NCBI RefSeq assembly: GCF_027172205.1
Contig: NC_070604.1
Coordinates: 78,954,023-79,018,022, forward strand
Reading direction: 5' to 3'
DNA from: Podarcis raffonei
Lineage: Eukaryota; Chordata; Lepidosauria; Squamata; Lacertidae
DNA length: 64,000 nucleotides
The notes beneath the pieces were generated by a model, which had not been told where the DNA came from, did not search any database, and saw nothing but the letters and a program-made list of their open reading frames with translations. The stretch's first letter is position 1. Every line of letters starts with the position of its first letter. The translations under genes and the position numbers were made by a program. Below are positions 33,819 to 45,200 of this stretch, piece after piece.

Positions 33819-36800
33819 TATTAAGCTTATCTTATCCTTCCTCCAAGGTGATATATATTATTTATTTCCCACCCCCATTTTTCCTCGTCACAACTCTGTT
33901 AAGTAGGTTGGATTGAAAGCTAGTGATTGGCCTAATGTCATTTGGTGAGCTTCATGGCCAAGTGCGCATCTGAACATGAGTCCCCCCAAATTCACTCCAA
34001 TACTCTAACCACTGCATCCACATTGCCTGTCTATATTACAGACATTTTTCTGCTGCTTACAATTTCATGCTGCGGTGGAACACGTAAAGAGCAGCTATGG
34101 ATAGGTCAGAATAGATCTGATGGTGTGCTTCACTCCCAGCTAGGAAGGGGAGAAAATATTGCCTGCAGCAGCAGTGTGTGATTTTTGACAGAGGAATTGC
34201 CCGGTGGCTTGGGCAGTGAGAAATATTGTACCCTGAGCACAGTATTTATATAACTACTAACATGAACAGTTTGGGGCCTAGTGTGTCTGCATGATGTCCT
34301 CATATTGTCTATGGAGAGTTCATAAATAATGAAGAGCCTGTTTTGCTTTTGAGGAAGTGATTCCACATTCTCTCCACACAAATTGGTGTATCACTGAAGT
34401 GGCAGATATCCTTGCAATGCATTAGTCAGTCTACCTCATTTGACTTTGTGCCTCTGTGGTGACCTTCTATAGAAGAAGTTGTGCGATCTGCCCCTGCTGG
34501 ATCATCACTGCCTTGCTAATGTGTTTGAGGACCATCTTAAAAAAGTGGGGGTGGGAAATCTGTGACCCTCTAGATCAGGCATAGGCAGACTCGGCCCTCC
34601 AGATGTTTTGGGACTACAACTCCCATCATCCCTAGCTAACAGGACCAGTGGTCAGGGATGATGGGAGTTGTAGTCTCAAAACATCTGGAGGGCCAAGTTT
34701 GCCTATGCCTGATCTAGATGTTGCTGAACTCCAGCTCCCGTCAGCCCCAGCCAGCATGGCCGATGGTCAGGGATGTAGGAGGTTTCATCCAACAACAACA
34801 GGTCGCAGGTTCCCACCCTGGCTTTAAAGCAATGAAAAACCATCTCTCCTTCAACAGCTTGCTGATGAAACATTCGCAGTTAGAAAGATATTCAGAGATG
34901 ACAGCTCATTATGTGAGTTTTCTGTGACCTGTGAGTGTTGATCTCTCAACCTGTCTTTTCTCTGCAGTCTTTGCAAGGCTCTCAGCCATCCTTGCTAGGG
35001 GCAACAAAGACAAACGCAGGAAATGTAGGTATTCTTCTTATCTGGCTAGGTTCACTGCTTTGTTCTTCTTAGGTTACAGCAAAGTCTCTCTTTCTCTTTC
35101 CAGCAGGAAGAAGTCCCTGATGTGTCACAGTTTGTAAGTATCAGTTGGCATGTAAACCACATTTGAAACACAATGCAAGAGTTATTAGGGAGTAGGCACA
35201 GATGAGCTTTTTCACATGACCCCTTGATGCAGAATTGTGTAGCCTCATTCTTGCTTAAGTGGCCATTCATTTTGAAATAATTTTTGTAAGGTAAAGTCTT
35301 GTCTCTCCATCCCTTCACTATTTGCTAGGGTATTGGGCCAGTCACACTTCTCTGAAGTCTCTCAGCTCCACTCACCTCACAGAGTGTTTGTTGTGGGGGA
35401 GGAAGGGAAAGGAGAATGTTAGCCGCTTTGAGACTCCTGAAGGGGAGTGAAAGGCGGGATATCAAATCCAAACTCTGCTTCTTCTTCTATTAATGAGAGA
35501 GTGTATACTTTATAAATTTATCCTTATTCTTCAAGCCATGTTATGCAACTGTATTTTTCCATGGCTACCACAGTTGATTTCCTGCAGTAAACATGCAATA
35601 TGTGTGTCTTTCTCACCATCATAGGACATGTGATGGGAAGCACTGTTTGTCTGCAGTTTCCCACTCTGCATTCCTCTTCCCATGTTTACTGTGGGAGCTA
35701 CAGTTGCACCTGATGGAATTGTGATTGCCACTTAAAGTTTGAATAAATCTTGTGGGAGAGTACCTCATTAAAAACACCAGTGAACGTAAGGTTTGATGTA
35801 AACCACTTGGAGGGTTTTGTAGACTAAGCAGTATATAACACTCTTTTTTTAAAAAAAAAAAGGCAATGAGAGGAAAAGCTGAGGAATTAGTAAAAGGATA
35901 AATGTATTGTCAAAATAAAGAGGGGCATTCCAAATGATATCCGAACCTGTTTTATGTTTGCTTGTCATCCAAAAATGGAATGAACAGTGCGGCAGGTGTA
36001 AAAACTAACTGATAACAGGATTCATGTTTCGAGAGAAACGTTTCAGTCCATTAATTTTGGAATAATAATTCTAAGCATGGTTACATTTTCAGGTAGTTCC
36101 TTACATTGCAAGACTTCATTCTCCTCTTGAGCCTGGGCGAACAATTGTCGTAAAAGGAGAAATTAATGAAAAAGCAAATGGGTTAGTAAAATCAGAGTGG
36201 CATTTGTCATTTTTCTTAGGCTGTTTTAACATGCTGTTGTTTTTGGTCTCTTTCTCTCTGTGTATTTAGAATACACTAATAGCATAATCCAAAGTATCAT
36301 GACTAAGTTCTTCTTGGAAGTATTAAGAATCAGAAACCTACATGCTCTGGATAAAACATAGCAACCGCCTTGGAACCCTTTCACTGTATTTCTGATTTAT
36401 TTTGCTTTTGAAAATGTTTTTGTTGGTGTGTGTAAATAAAAGAAGTCATTAAAAAAAATTGCAAGTTCTAATCAGAACCTTTGTTGTCACTGATTGTTGT
36501 AAACCATAATAGCAGTACTTTCTGACTTCTTTCAGTAATTCCCACCACTGTCCAGTATGATAGCGATGCTGCAGTAGCTTAACATCACTATTTTGTTCAC
36601 AGCTTTGCCATTAACCTTAAAGCCAGTGACTCAGATGACATTGCTCTGCATCTGAATCCCCGAATAAGAGATAAAGCTTTTGTGAGAAATTCCTACCTGG
36701 ACAGCAGCTGGGGAGAAGAAGAAAAGCAGATCCCTCATTTTCCTTTTGCTCCAGGAATGTATTTTGAGGTAACTAATTAAACAAATACAGACCAGCAGTG

Positions 36801-37807
36801 ATCTGCTGCAGTATGTGCAATGCAGACGTTTGCAGGGGATGAAAAAATAGTGTTGGACTGGGTAGAGGAGAATATGGTGTAACATTAGTTCTCCCACAGA
36901 GACTAAACTCTGGCCCTCTGAAATGTTTTTGGATTTAAAGTCCCATCATCAGTGACCATTCTGTTGGTGGCAGCTGATGGGAGCTGGAATCCCAACAGTT
37001 CTAGACAGTTATGAGTACTTTCTACCATATTTCTTTCTCTGGAGCATGTACCATGGACATGCAGAATTTGGTAGCTGATTATCATAGATGGCAGGGACAT
37101 GTTTGAAGTCGCAGGACGATTCAAGTAGAAATGCACTATGCCCAGTGACTCGGGCAAGAATGGTGATGTTTTGGAATCTATACCTCCTTTGCCCAGATCA
37201 TGGAATATTTTTGTCAGGACTGAACCGTGATAGGATGACTAGACTCACACTACAGATTTCTGCCAGCCTCGGTCTGTGCATCAACTTAATACAGCACAAT
37301 CAGCTGTTTATGTCACAGCAGTTTAAGCAGTGTGGCAGATAGGACCTTTGTCGCATATTCCCTTCCCCTTGCCTGCAAGGCTGCTAGGTAGCTCACAGGT
37401 GCAGCACAAGGAGAGGTTGTAGCTTCAGCACACAGCATCCTATAGTCTTAAAAGTTTCTATTTCTAAACATGTTCCGAAACTATTTGAATATTACGGTTG
37501 CGAACTATCCTACCTTGTAAATGATTCCTCAAACATAGCCATCCTTAGTTGTTGGGTAGGTTGTAGCCTTCGCCTTGCAGATGCTCCTATCTTACGCACC
37601 CCATAACTTTGAATGTTTTTAATTTAACTAAGGATGTCAAATGTCTTTAACTTTCAGTTGATAATACTCTGCAAGGCCCATCAGTACAACATTGCGATCA
37701 ACGGTGTGCATGCCATAGAGTACAAACACCGGTTCAAACAACTTGGAAAGATCAGCATCCTGGAAATCCGTGGGGACCTTCGACTGCTGGATGTGAGGAG
37801 CTGGTAA
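29368..37807 (+). CDS. LGALS8: LGALS8, galectin-8 (9 coding exons)
   Basis: Join 29368-29409, 30516-30604, 31781-31991, 33619-33738, 34968-35024, 35104-35133, 36093-36181, 36603-36768 and 37658-37807: 954 nt, 317 residues, the length of the short human isoform. Galectin-8 binds beta-galactosides outside the cell, in adhesion and signalling, and on damaged vesicles in the cytosol, where it recruits autophagy. It has no signal peptide, as usual for galectins. Domain 1 (about residues 15-152) has H64, N66, R68, N78, W85 and E88, plus R44, Q46 and R58, which in the human protein favour sialylated or sulfated ligands. A linker of about 29 residues follows. Domain 2 (about 184-317) has H229, N231, R233, N242, W249 and E252. 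Both sites look complete. Phases all fit. Confidence 0.96.
29858..30195. mobile_element. hAT-like element, 338 bp
   Basis: Termini CAGGGATGTCCAAC and GTTGGCAACCCCTG are near inverted repeats. An exact 8-bp duplication, ttgtatat, lies at 29850-29857 and 30196-30203. The interior carries two gatcta-rich arms (gtagatcc, gtagatcgc). Non-autonomous. In LGALS8 intron 2. Confidence 0.87.
30516..30604 (+). CDS. LGALS8: LGALS8 coding exon 2
   Basis: Reads [20 protein letters not shown] and ends VPESAE plus AG. First beta strands of domain 1; mammalian counterpart VIPFVGTIPDQL...GTLIVIRG. Acceptor CTTTTTATAG, donor AAAG|GTAAGA, phase 2. Confidence 0.93.
31330..31672 (+). mobile_element. Sauria SINE
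   Basis: Plus-strand copy with a B box at 31375-31386 (GGTTCGAATCCC), the shared ttcgaaagcacgt and tgcaagtagataaatag blocks, and a CCCTTTACCTTTACC tail. The extreme 5' end is diverged. It ends about 108 bp before LGALS8 coding exon 3. Confidence 0.85.
31781..31991 (+). CDS. LGALS8: LGALS8 coding exon 3 (ligand site of domain 1)
   Basis: Reads [20 protein letters not shown], then [27 protein letters not shown] and ends VLHDKFQ. It carries almost all sugar-contacting residues of domain 1. The human WGREE is WGWEE here. Acceptor TTTACTGCCAG, donor CCAG|GTGAGT. Confidence 0.97.
31992..33618. other. LGALS8 intron after coding exon 3
   Basis: No exon seen. Nothing assignable apart from simple A/T-rich tracts and a run of G at about 33034-33041. 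Confidence 0.3.
33619..33738 (+). CDS. LGALS8: LGALS8 coding exon 4 (end of domain 1)
   Basis: Reads [20 protein letters not shown], then [20 protein letters not shown], residues 115-154. Acceptor TTTTTTCCTAG, donor GCG|GTAAGT. Homologous to VAVNGKHTLLYGHRI of the human protein. Confidence 0.96.
33777..33820. repeat. (GATA)n microsatellite
   Basis: About ten GATA units, only some 40 bp after the exon 4 donor of LGALS8. Confidence 0.9.
33826..34050 (-). mobile_element. tRNA-derived SINE with MIR-like core, minus strand
   Basis: Read in reverse it gives a tRNA-like head (tggttagagtattggagtg), ggccatgaagctcacc, and a core with cctaacttaacag-like sequence, the same family as the copy at 700-925. 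The GATA repeat sits at its 3' side. Confidence 0.6.
34545..34815. mobile_element. old MITE-like repeat interrupted by a younger relative
   Basis: gtgaccctctagat before the insertion and gatgttgctgaactccagct, cccgtcagccccagccagc after it join to the motif of a common reptile repeat (ccctccagatgttgctg, actccaactcccatcagcc). Diverged fragments of this repeat are also at about 36905-36995, 38563-38660, 39385-39470 and 50278-50325. Confidence 0.55.
34576..34711. mobile_element. hAT-like MITE, 136 bp, nested
   Basis: Same family and length as 276-411. Ends CAGGCATAGGCAGACT and TTTGCCTATGCCTG are inverted repeats. Target duplication ctctagat/atctagat (34568-34575, 34712-34719), 7 of 8 identical. 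Inserted into an older related repeat in an LGALS8 intron. Confidence 0.85.
34968..35024 (+). CDS. LGALS8: LGALS8 coding exon 5 (linker)
   Basis: Reads [19 protein letters not shown], 19 residues. Acceptor TTTTCTCTGCAG, donor AAT|GTAGGT. Corresponds to the start of the human linker (SDLQSTQASSLELT). Linkers vary, so identification rests on phase, position and partial likeness. Confidence 0.82.
35104..35133 (+). CDS. LGALS8: LGALS8 coding exon 6 (linker micro-exon)
   Basis: A 30-nt exon reading [10 protein letters not shown]; human has RENVPKSGTPQL here. Acceptor CTCTTTCCAG followed by a second CAG, so a 27-nt version is possible. Donor TTT|GTAAGT. Confidence 0.78.
35325..35490 (+). mobile_element. 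SINE 3' fragment
   Basis: gggccagtcacacttctctg, cctcacagagtgtttgttg and aaaggcgggatatcaaatcc are the core and 3' tail of the MIR-like tRNA SINE type; the head is missing. Confidence 0.55.
36093..36181 (+). CDS. LGALS8: LGALS8 coding exon 7 (start of domain 2)
   Basis: Reads [20 protein letters not shown], then KGEINEKAN plus GG. Human counterpart [24 protein letters not shown]. Acceptor TTACATTTTCAG, donor GG|GTTAGT. Confidence 0.95.
36603..36768 (+). CDS. LGALS8: LGALS8 coding exon 8 (ligand site of domain 2)
   Basis: Reads [20 protein letters not shown], then [20 protein letters not shown] and ends [10 protein letters not shown]. Holds H229, N231, R233, N242, W249 and E252. Acceptor TTGTTCACAG, donor GAG|GTAACT. 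Confidence 0.97.
36769..37657. other. LGALS8 last intron
   Basis: Contains a diverged old MITE-like fragment at about 36905-36995 (ggccctctgaaatg, agctgatgggagctgg). The rest is unassigned. Confidence 0.4.
37658..37807 (+). CDS. LGALS8: LGALS8 coding exon 9 and stop
   Basis: Reads [20 protein letters not shown], then [20 protein letters not shown] and ends [12 protein letters not shown] at 37805-37807. Matches the human ending DIHLLEVRSW. Acceptor TTAACTTTCAG. Confidence 0.97.
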   Translation: MIILCKAHQYNIAINGVHAIEYKHRFKQLGKISILEIRGDLRLLDVRSW

Positions 37808-38060
37808 CCGTGATGCAGTACTTGTGTGTTACTTTCAAAGTGATTTTAAAAAGGTCTCCTTGAATCCCTTCCTCTAATCTTGAGGACACTGAGCAGCATT
37901 AAACTTGATCCATCAACCGCAGCAAAAAATGCATATATACTGGATGCAGATTGCTTACAAAAACCTTTCTGTATTTGTCCATGGAAATCAACTGACATAA
38001 TATCTAAAAACTAACCATAGCTTGCAGAATAAACATACTGTTGATTCACAGTGTAATGTT
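37808..38060 (+). other. LGALS8: LGALS8 3' UTR with poly(A) signal
   Basis: AATAAA at 38028-38033 is the first good signal after the stop, predicting cleavage near 38050. Longer forms cannot be excluded. Confidence 0.55.
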
Positions 38061-39030
38061 AAGTTATAAATAGTTACCAGCTGCTGTTACTAAAATTGTG
38101 TATGCTAAATTCAACTAGTGAATTTGAAGACTATATTGTTAACCTAACTCTGCTGCTGGTAATGGAAGGTACAGCAGATTCAAAAGAACTCTTATGTTCT
38201 TACCTTTCTCATGCTTTTAGAACATTTCTAGAAATTATAACCAGTATATACTCTCAACTGGTTGCACTGTACTGGAAAATACATATTCTCATGAAGGGCA
38301 CCATTAGTAGTCTCAATGGTGTCTTTCTTCACAAAAACATGACTAAAATGGAGAAGTTCCTATTTTGTTGTACCAGATAAGTGTTTGGGGTTTAGGGATT
38401 AGAGACAAAGGGTCTCTCTCTCTCAGCTGAATAGCTCTGAAGGGTGCAGAATTAAAATTTTACTTCTGTGAAGCTGTGTAGAGAAAATTAAAGAATTTTG
38501 CAAGTCATGGTATTAGCTTTTTAAAAAATGAACTATAATGACCTGCTGCAGTGGCAGGGACACTGTGGCCCTCCCAGCTGTTGTTGGACTTCATCTCAAG
38601 GCAGCATGGCCAATAGGAATGAGGAGGTATAATCAAACAAGTGGAGGCCCATGCATGCCCCTTCCCTGGTCTACCTGAAACCTTTTATTTAACAATGCCA
38701 CCAGCAGAGATTAGGTCACAGAGATAAGCCCAAGTAGTGAGTGAAGTTTCCTCTTCAGCTCCACCAAGTTGGCAGAAGATTTTATTTAAACAGCTAGGCC
38801 AGGACAGTGTTAGTTTCCTCATGGGGGTTGAGGCAAGAGCTAGATTTACTGCAGAATTTAGATGAAGTATCAGCTGTCACAGTTGCCTGTCAGCAGTAGG
38901 ATGTGATACAGAAGAGTTTTTGCTTCAGGCACAAAGTTGGGTGATGTGTTTTTACCTCACACTTTCCTAATGTGAAGAACGCATCCAGTTTACGCAAGCC
39001 AGAGAAAGGATAAATGCCAAGTGTCCAACC
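38061..39030. other. spacer between the convergent LGALS8 and HEATR1 ends
   Basis: About 1 kb without a gene. It holds a diverged old MITE-like fragment at about 38563-38660. A 94-codon plus-strand frame at 38096-38380 has no visible family features. Confidence 0.45.
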
Positions 39031-39178
39031 GTTTATAAATGAATGTTTTTTTAATATCACAATTCAGAGTGGAAAAAAATGTATACAATTAAAATTCTTG
39101 TTTAACATTAAAAAAATGTTCACCGTTTATGTTTAAATATTATTGAGAATGATGAAAAGAAAAAGACCATGGATAGTC
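39031..39178 (-). other. HEATR1: HEATR1 3' UTR
   Basis: On the minus strand ATTAAA (39055-39050) lies about 125 nt after the stop and is the likely poly(A) signal; no AATAAA is seen nearer. This gives a short 3' UTR. Confidence 0.5.
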
Positions 39179-39267
39179 TTAGAAGTAACTCTGCAGTGGT
39201 TCTCCAAGAATAACCTCAAGCTGCTGAATTGTCTTCTGGCACTGGTGTTCCACTTCTTCACATTCAT
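39179..39267 (-). CDS. HEATR1: HEATR1 last coding exon and stop
   Basis: Reads ECEEVEHQCQKTIQQLEVIL, then GEPLQSYF; TAA on plus 39181-39179. Acceptor CTCCCCAG. Nearly identical to the human C-terminus. Confidence 0.97.
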
Positions 39268-42200
39268 CTGGGGAGGAGGGGGACAGACAAACAACAACAT
39301 AGTAACTATGAAGTGACTGGCAAAAAGGAACTCAATAGTTTCATCCACTATGAAACATTTAAACAGGAGTGAGCAGCTATCTCTGGCACTCCCAAGTGCT
39401 GTTGGATTGCTACTCCTATCATTCCTGACCATTGGTTGGGGCAGATGGGAATTGGGAGCCATTAACTTCCCTCCCCAATGAAAGAGGCTCTGGAAGCCTG
39501 TTAAGGGTGTGTTTAATTTATGCAACTGCAGCTGGCCAGTTGCCAAGCGCATAAAGTTTTCATCATTTAAGTTAAATGTGCACAAGTTGACGAATGCTAA
39601 GCCCAGGGATTGCAGTTCATTTCTTCCTAGCAATAGTGGGGAGAAGGAAAACAGGCCATCAAGTCACGGCACAAACCACTGTGGAAGTGCTTATGGAACC
39701 TCAATGTGCAAACAGACTTGAGCATTTTCTATTAGGGCATATGGACTATCCTGAACCCCACTGAGGAAGGGTGCGAAAAGTGCAGCAACGGCTTCATTTA
39801 AAGTAGACTCCCAAGTAGAAATTCTCACAGTGACAATAATATATGCTACATTACCTTCCATAAGCTCTGCCAAGAAAGGAATAGACTCGGGAAGTAGCAC
39901 CATGTAGTTCTCTCTTATTTTTTGTGCAAGTTCTAGCAAAGTTAACAAGGCAGCAAATCGAACCTAAGCAAAAAGAGAGCAGCCAGTAGTATCACAGTGG
40001 GGCATGTTACTGCATTCAAACACCAAACTTCTGAAGAGGAAATGCTAAGCATAACAAGTTTCTGTGCACAAATTCAGAATCACAGCTTTGCTGAAGTTAT
40101 CATCCACCACACAACAGTCTGCTCCCTTACTTTAGTCACATGTTTTAGTAAATGTGTCCCACTGGCAGTTCAAGTTAAACCTACAAAGTTGTATCTTAAT
40201 GGTTGTGCAAGAAGAAGCAGAAAGCAGTTTGCAATAGCAATACTTCACTCTACATGCATGGCGCTGCAGTGCAAGCAGGGAACTATCCGAAATCAGGTTA
40301 CATAACAGTTGCATACCACTGACAGTCATCTGCCTTCTTAGTCACATCAGGGTGACTTAAATGCAATATTATTTTATGACCCAACTACGCCACATACCTT
40401 GGGTGATGCATGCCTCATCTTCAGCAAAATCTGATAATTCAGTGGCTTCCACAAAGAGTCATCTGCCATTGCAACTGCAAACTGAGCTATGCATGGGATC
40501 AAGTGAGTTGTCACTCTCTCCTGGAACCTCTCTTCTCCCCCAAGCATATTTTCCAGCTATTTAGAGAAAACAAATCACATGCACATGAAAGTGAAATAAT
40601 TTATTTCCTTTTTTGTTTCAGACAGTTACAATATTGTGATAGCTAGCTTCCCTAGATTCCTTGCCAGTCACCTACAGTTTCTAGAATCCTTTGACACCTC
40701 TTCCTTGAAAACTGTCAACTAATGCACCACCCCGGCTGCATTTAATAGGAAGAAAAAAATGGGACTAAGCAAGAACGCTGTCATGGATTGGTTGAACGCA
40801 GAGGAATGGTGGGAGGGACCAGCTGGGGAACCCCCAAGGGAAGAGGGCTCAGAGCCGGGGGGAGTGGTGGTTGGACAACAATGAGTGGACAGAGGGAGAG
40901 GACTGGGAAGAGGAGGTGTCAGAAACTGAAGGGGTAACGGCTTAGTGAGCTGGGAGAGTTTGTGGCAGAATCGGAGGCAGAAGCTGAAGTAGGAGAGTGG
41001 GATGGGGGAGGCTAAGAGGCAGAGATGAGTCCAGTTGGTGAAGAGGCACAGACTGCTGCTGTAACCAGAACCAGAGGAGGCATTGAAAAGGGTGCAGAAA
41101 AGTTTGGCTACACGTAGGCAGTCTCTGATTGCTTAGGAAAAGCTCTCGTGAAGAGGTGGGGACTTTCAGTCTCGGCAACTTATGTTCACGGAGGAAGACT
41201 ACTGGGAATGAGTTGCTCTGCTCATTAGGCATGACATTCAACCAAGTCTGTGGAGGTTGTGGTTTTGATAATATAGAGTTAACTCCATCTCTGAACTGTG
41301 TGATTACTGACCGACAAAATTCCTGTGACGGATGCTACGGGCATGGCTTAAACTTGGTATAGTGCTTTGACAACAATGGAAAATTATGAAGCAGCCAAGG
41401 TCCCCCCCCCCTCATGTCCATACGTCTGTTAGTTGAACGATAATGAAATGTATGATGTATAAAAGGGAAGACATTTAAAGGTACCCAACAAAAATGTCTG
41501 CAGTGCCCAATAGTTAAGCGAAAATACGTTTATCAATACCTGATTGACCAAAGGCATCATCAATGTTTCTGCTCTCTCTTTGCTCACAAAATGATGGGAA
41601 TCAAAGAGGAAGATTTTGTGGAGACAATCAAGGATGAACTGTAGCAATAAACAGCTCTTTTCAGTGTTGTTCTCAGAGTCAAAGAAAGCTTCCTCTGCAT
41701 CTGCAAAAAATAACAAGAGACCGAAATGAGGCGCCATTGGCATTGCTTAACTACGAAAGTAACGCTTGCAGTGGCTACAATTTGCACAAGCCTCATTAGG
41801 AGAACATCACATGACATTAGCTGTATGGGCAGGCCATGGTTAAAACTGCTAATTTATTCACTATATAGATACAGTGGTACCTCGGGTTACATACGCTTCA
41901 GGTTACATACACTTCAGGTTACAGACTCCACTAACCCAGAAATATTGCTTCAGGTTAAGAACTTTGCTTCAGGATGAGAACAGAAATCGCGCGGCAGCAG
42001 CAGGAGGCCCCATTAGCTAAAGTGGTGCTTCAGGTTAAGAACAGTTTCAGGTTAAGAACGGAACTCCGGAACGAATTAAGTACTTAACCCGAGGTACCAC
42101 TGTATAAGCAACATCCAGCCTCTGATGACTGGTTATTGCAAAACTATTGCGACCCACAGTGCGTGATACAGTGTGCCAGTATTGTAGCTGGCTTCTAGTA

Positions 42201-45200
42201 TATTATCCAGTGCATCAAGTTCCTGGTAATTACAACAGTAATTTAGAAAAAGCACACTTCTCAGGTTGCCACGGGACAGGAGACATCTACTTAGAGGGAC
42301 AGTATCCTCTGATTCAACCACGGCAGGTAGATACGGTTTTAATGTGCTTTCCCTCTTCTTTCTGCCTTTGCTCAAAGCAGATGTGGTCTTCTCTTCCTTT
42401 TGAGCATAAACATTACTTTCAAAAATGCACATGTTTCTAGTGCTTAAAGGGTGGCTTTAGAGAGCAAGGTCTCCTAAAGACTCAGTAGGTTGGGGAATGG
42501 CCAGGAAAGGAATATTCAATTCTGACACAAGATCTACCCACCCGGGAAGAATGGCAGATGAAAGTGATGGACTATATGGAACTGGCGGAAATGACTGGCA
42601 GAATCCGAGACCAGGGAGAAGAGTCGGTAGAAGAAGATTGGAAGAAATTTAAAGACTATCTACAGAAACATTGTAAAATTAAGGAATGTTAAAAGGATGT
42701 TGGAATGAAGTAATGTGGTTTTTGCAGTAATGTTATATAGGGTTAAGGAAGAATGGATTGTTAACAGGTCAGAATGTAAAGTTACAATATATTAAGATAA
42801 ATTAATAAGATAAATACAAGAATGGAAAGGACTTGCTGAAACAATCAATTGATCTAGAATACAAAAAAGGGAGGTGTGAGGAGGTCAAGGAAAGAAGTAA
42901 ATGAAAGATAAGTTATGGAAAGATGGATTTCTTTTTAACTGTTTTTACTTTTTCTGTATTTTGTATTTTTTGTTTTTCCTTATTTTTGTAAAATTTTTTT
43001 TGAAACTTTAATAAATATTATTTTTTTAAAAAAAGGAATATTCAATTCTGCACAGCTTCCTATCCGTCCCTACAGATCCTAGTCCTAAGTAATATTTTTC
43101 TAGACTATTTGGCAATATCTCATGAGTTTCATTCCCGTAATATAGTATATGAAAATTATGACAAGGTGTTTAAAATAGAAGTGGCACTGCCAAATACAAG
43201 GCCGATCATCTAACACTTGCATAGCTTTTGTAATTCCTGTGATGTATTCTGCTTCAATAATTTTGACTGTCCAGGCTGATTTTCGACTTGCAAAAAACTA
43301 CTGAGTGTGAGTGCAGCAAAAAAAAGAAGAGAGAAATACAAAAACGAATTAAAATGAGCAGTATTTTATATACTGCATTCCAGAGTGTCTTCTTCCTACC
43401 TGTTTGGGAAGTATTGATCTGGTTCAGTGTGTCCGCAAATGGCTTCACTAAATGGCCAGCAAAGAGAGTGAAGAGTCCTTTTAGCTGCTCGGCAATGCAA
43501 TCTGCCAGTCGGCAGAAAGTCAGCTGCCTCTCCCGAGAGGCTCCCTCCGTTTTGGCCCAGTCAAAGAGCTGAAACAGAGAGAGGAATTTTAGTCTCTGTA
43601 TAATAATAAAAATAATAATAGCCTGGGCGGTTTATAAATGGCTAAGACAGAAACAGGACAGAAAACTCACCTTGAAGAAGAATGGTCTAAAAGACATTTC
43701 AGAAAGCTTCATAACCATGCTGATTAAGCACTTAATAATATGAGCCTCCGTCTTCCCAATGTTCTCCAGGTCATCCTAGATGAAAACCGAACAGTACCAA
43801 TCAACACTACAATACTCACTTAATAGTCTATTGGTGAGATACAACGTAGTGAGAGTGGGCTTCCCCTCACGCAACAGGGCTTATCTTTTCTCTGCTCCCC
43901 ACCCCCTCCGCACCTCCAAAAAATTACCAAATCTTTACCAGAGAGTTGCAGGACCCTCTGGATCAGCTCAGGAGGCTGGAAGGGGCAAACAAGGCCTGTT
44001 GCTTAAGTGGATTTCCATTGTGCAAGCAGACTGCCACAACTGGATCTCATCTTGTGTCTTTACTATACTTAATATTAAGTACACACTTTAAAAAACAAAC
44101 AAACCACCAAGAGCAATAATTGGCCAATATGTGACCATCTCTAAAAATGGAGAATCAGTGGGTGCAATCCTGCACACAGTTGGGCTTCTTAAATTAGTCA
44201 GTTACTCAGCCTGGGTGCAGAACTCTGGCCAGAGCAATCAAAAAATAAGCTGAATACATCATGTAATGGGCAATTATTATAGTTTTGCGTGTTCCCCAAA
44301 GACCTTCCATACACCACCTGAGAATGCTCAGCTCTGAAGTCCAAGGCCTTCAAGAAAAACGCTGTTAGCTCAGACTGATGGGCAGCTAGTGAGTCTTTTT
44401 CTAGAATTACAATATGCTCCTTCAGAATATCCATAAGTGCACCTAGATTGTTCTAGAAAACAAAACAAAACCAAGTATATGATAGACATATATTTAAATC
44501 GGGACAAAACCTATTTTCTAAGATAACAGAAATAAATAAACATGGAAAAGGCATTTTCTTTCCGGAACATGGTTTCATCAGTATAGGAGCATTCAGTATG
44601 AAAATGTTAGAACCAGAGGCTTCTTAGGTGACTAGCAATTATGAAATGTTTGCCCTTATTTAAGACAATGGTGGTCCACCTGCTTTCATAGTCCTTTAAG
44701 TTGGCATTTAAAAACAACAACCAGGAACCACTTGCCAAATATGAGAGTGTGTTAGAGCACAAGTGAAATATACAAATTACAGCTAGAGCCTCTGGAAAGT
44801 AAAACCAGATCTTTGCAGATAGAATCCCCCCCCCCCAAACGTAAAGTCACTTGGTTTCAAAACTGCACGATAAAACAGTTTTTTGGTTTAATATAAAATA
44901 TGTCTACGTTTGTAAGTTTTATGTTGTGAACTGCCCTGAGATCTACGGATGAAGGGGCATACAAATTTAATAAATCATCATCATCATCTACTTAAGTGAA
45001 GAAGCAGAACACATCTAACCTTAGAAACAATTGCAATTTCATCATAACATTTCGTAACTGCTGGCAAAAGGACTCTCGGTGGAAGTGTCGTTGCCAGGGT
45101 GTTTTTCAGAGACGTCACACGTAGATTAACAGGAGATAAAGGGCCCATTTCAACGGCAATTCTTTCCAAACGGACCACCTAAAAGGCAGCAAATGTGCAG

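Noticed and set aside
38096-38380. A 94-codon plus-strand frame after LGALS8
   Set aside because: No splice, domain or family features; likely chance or 3' flank.
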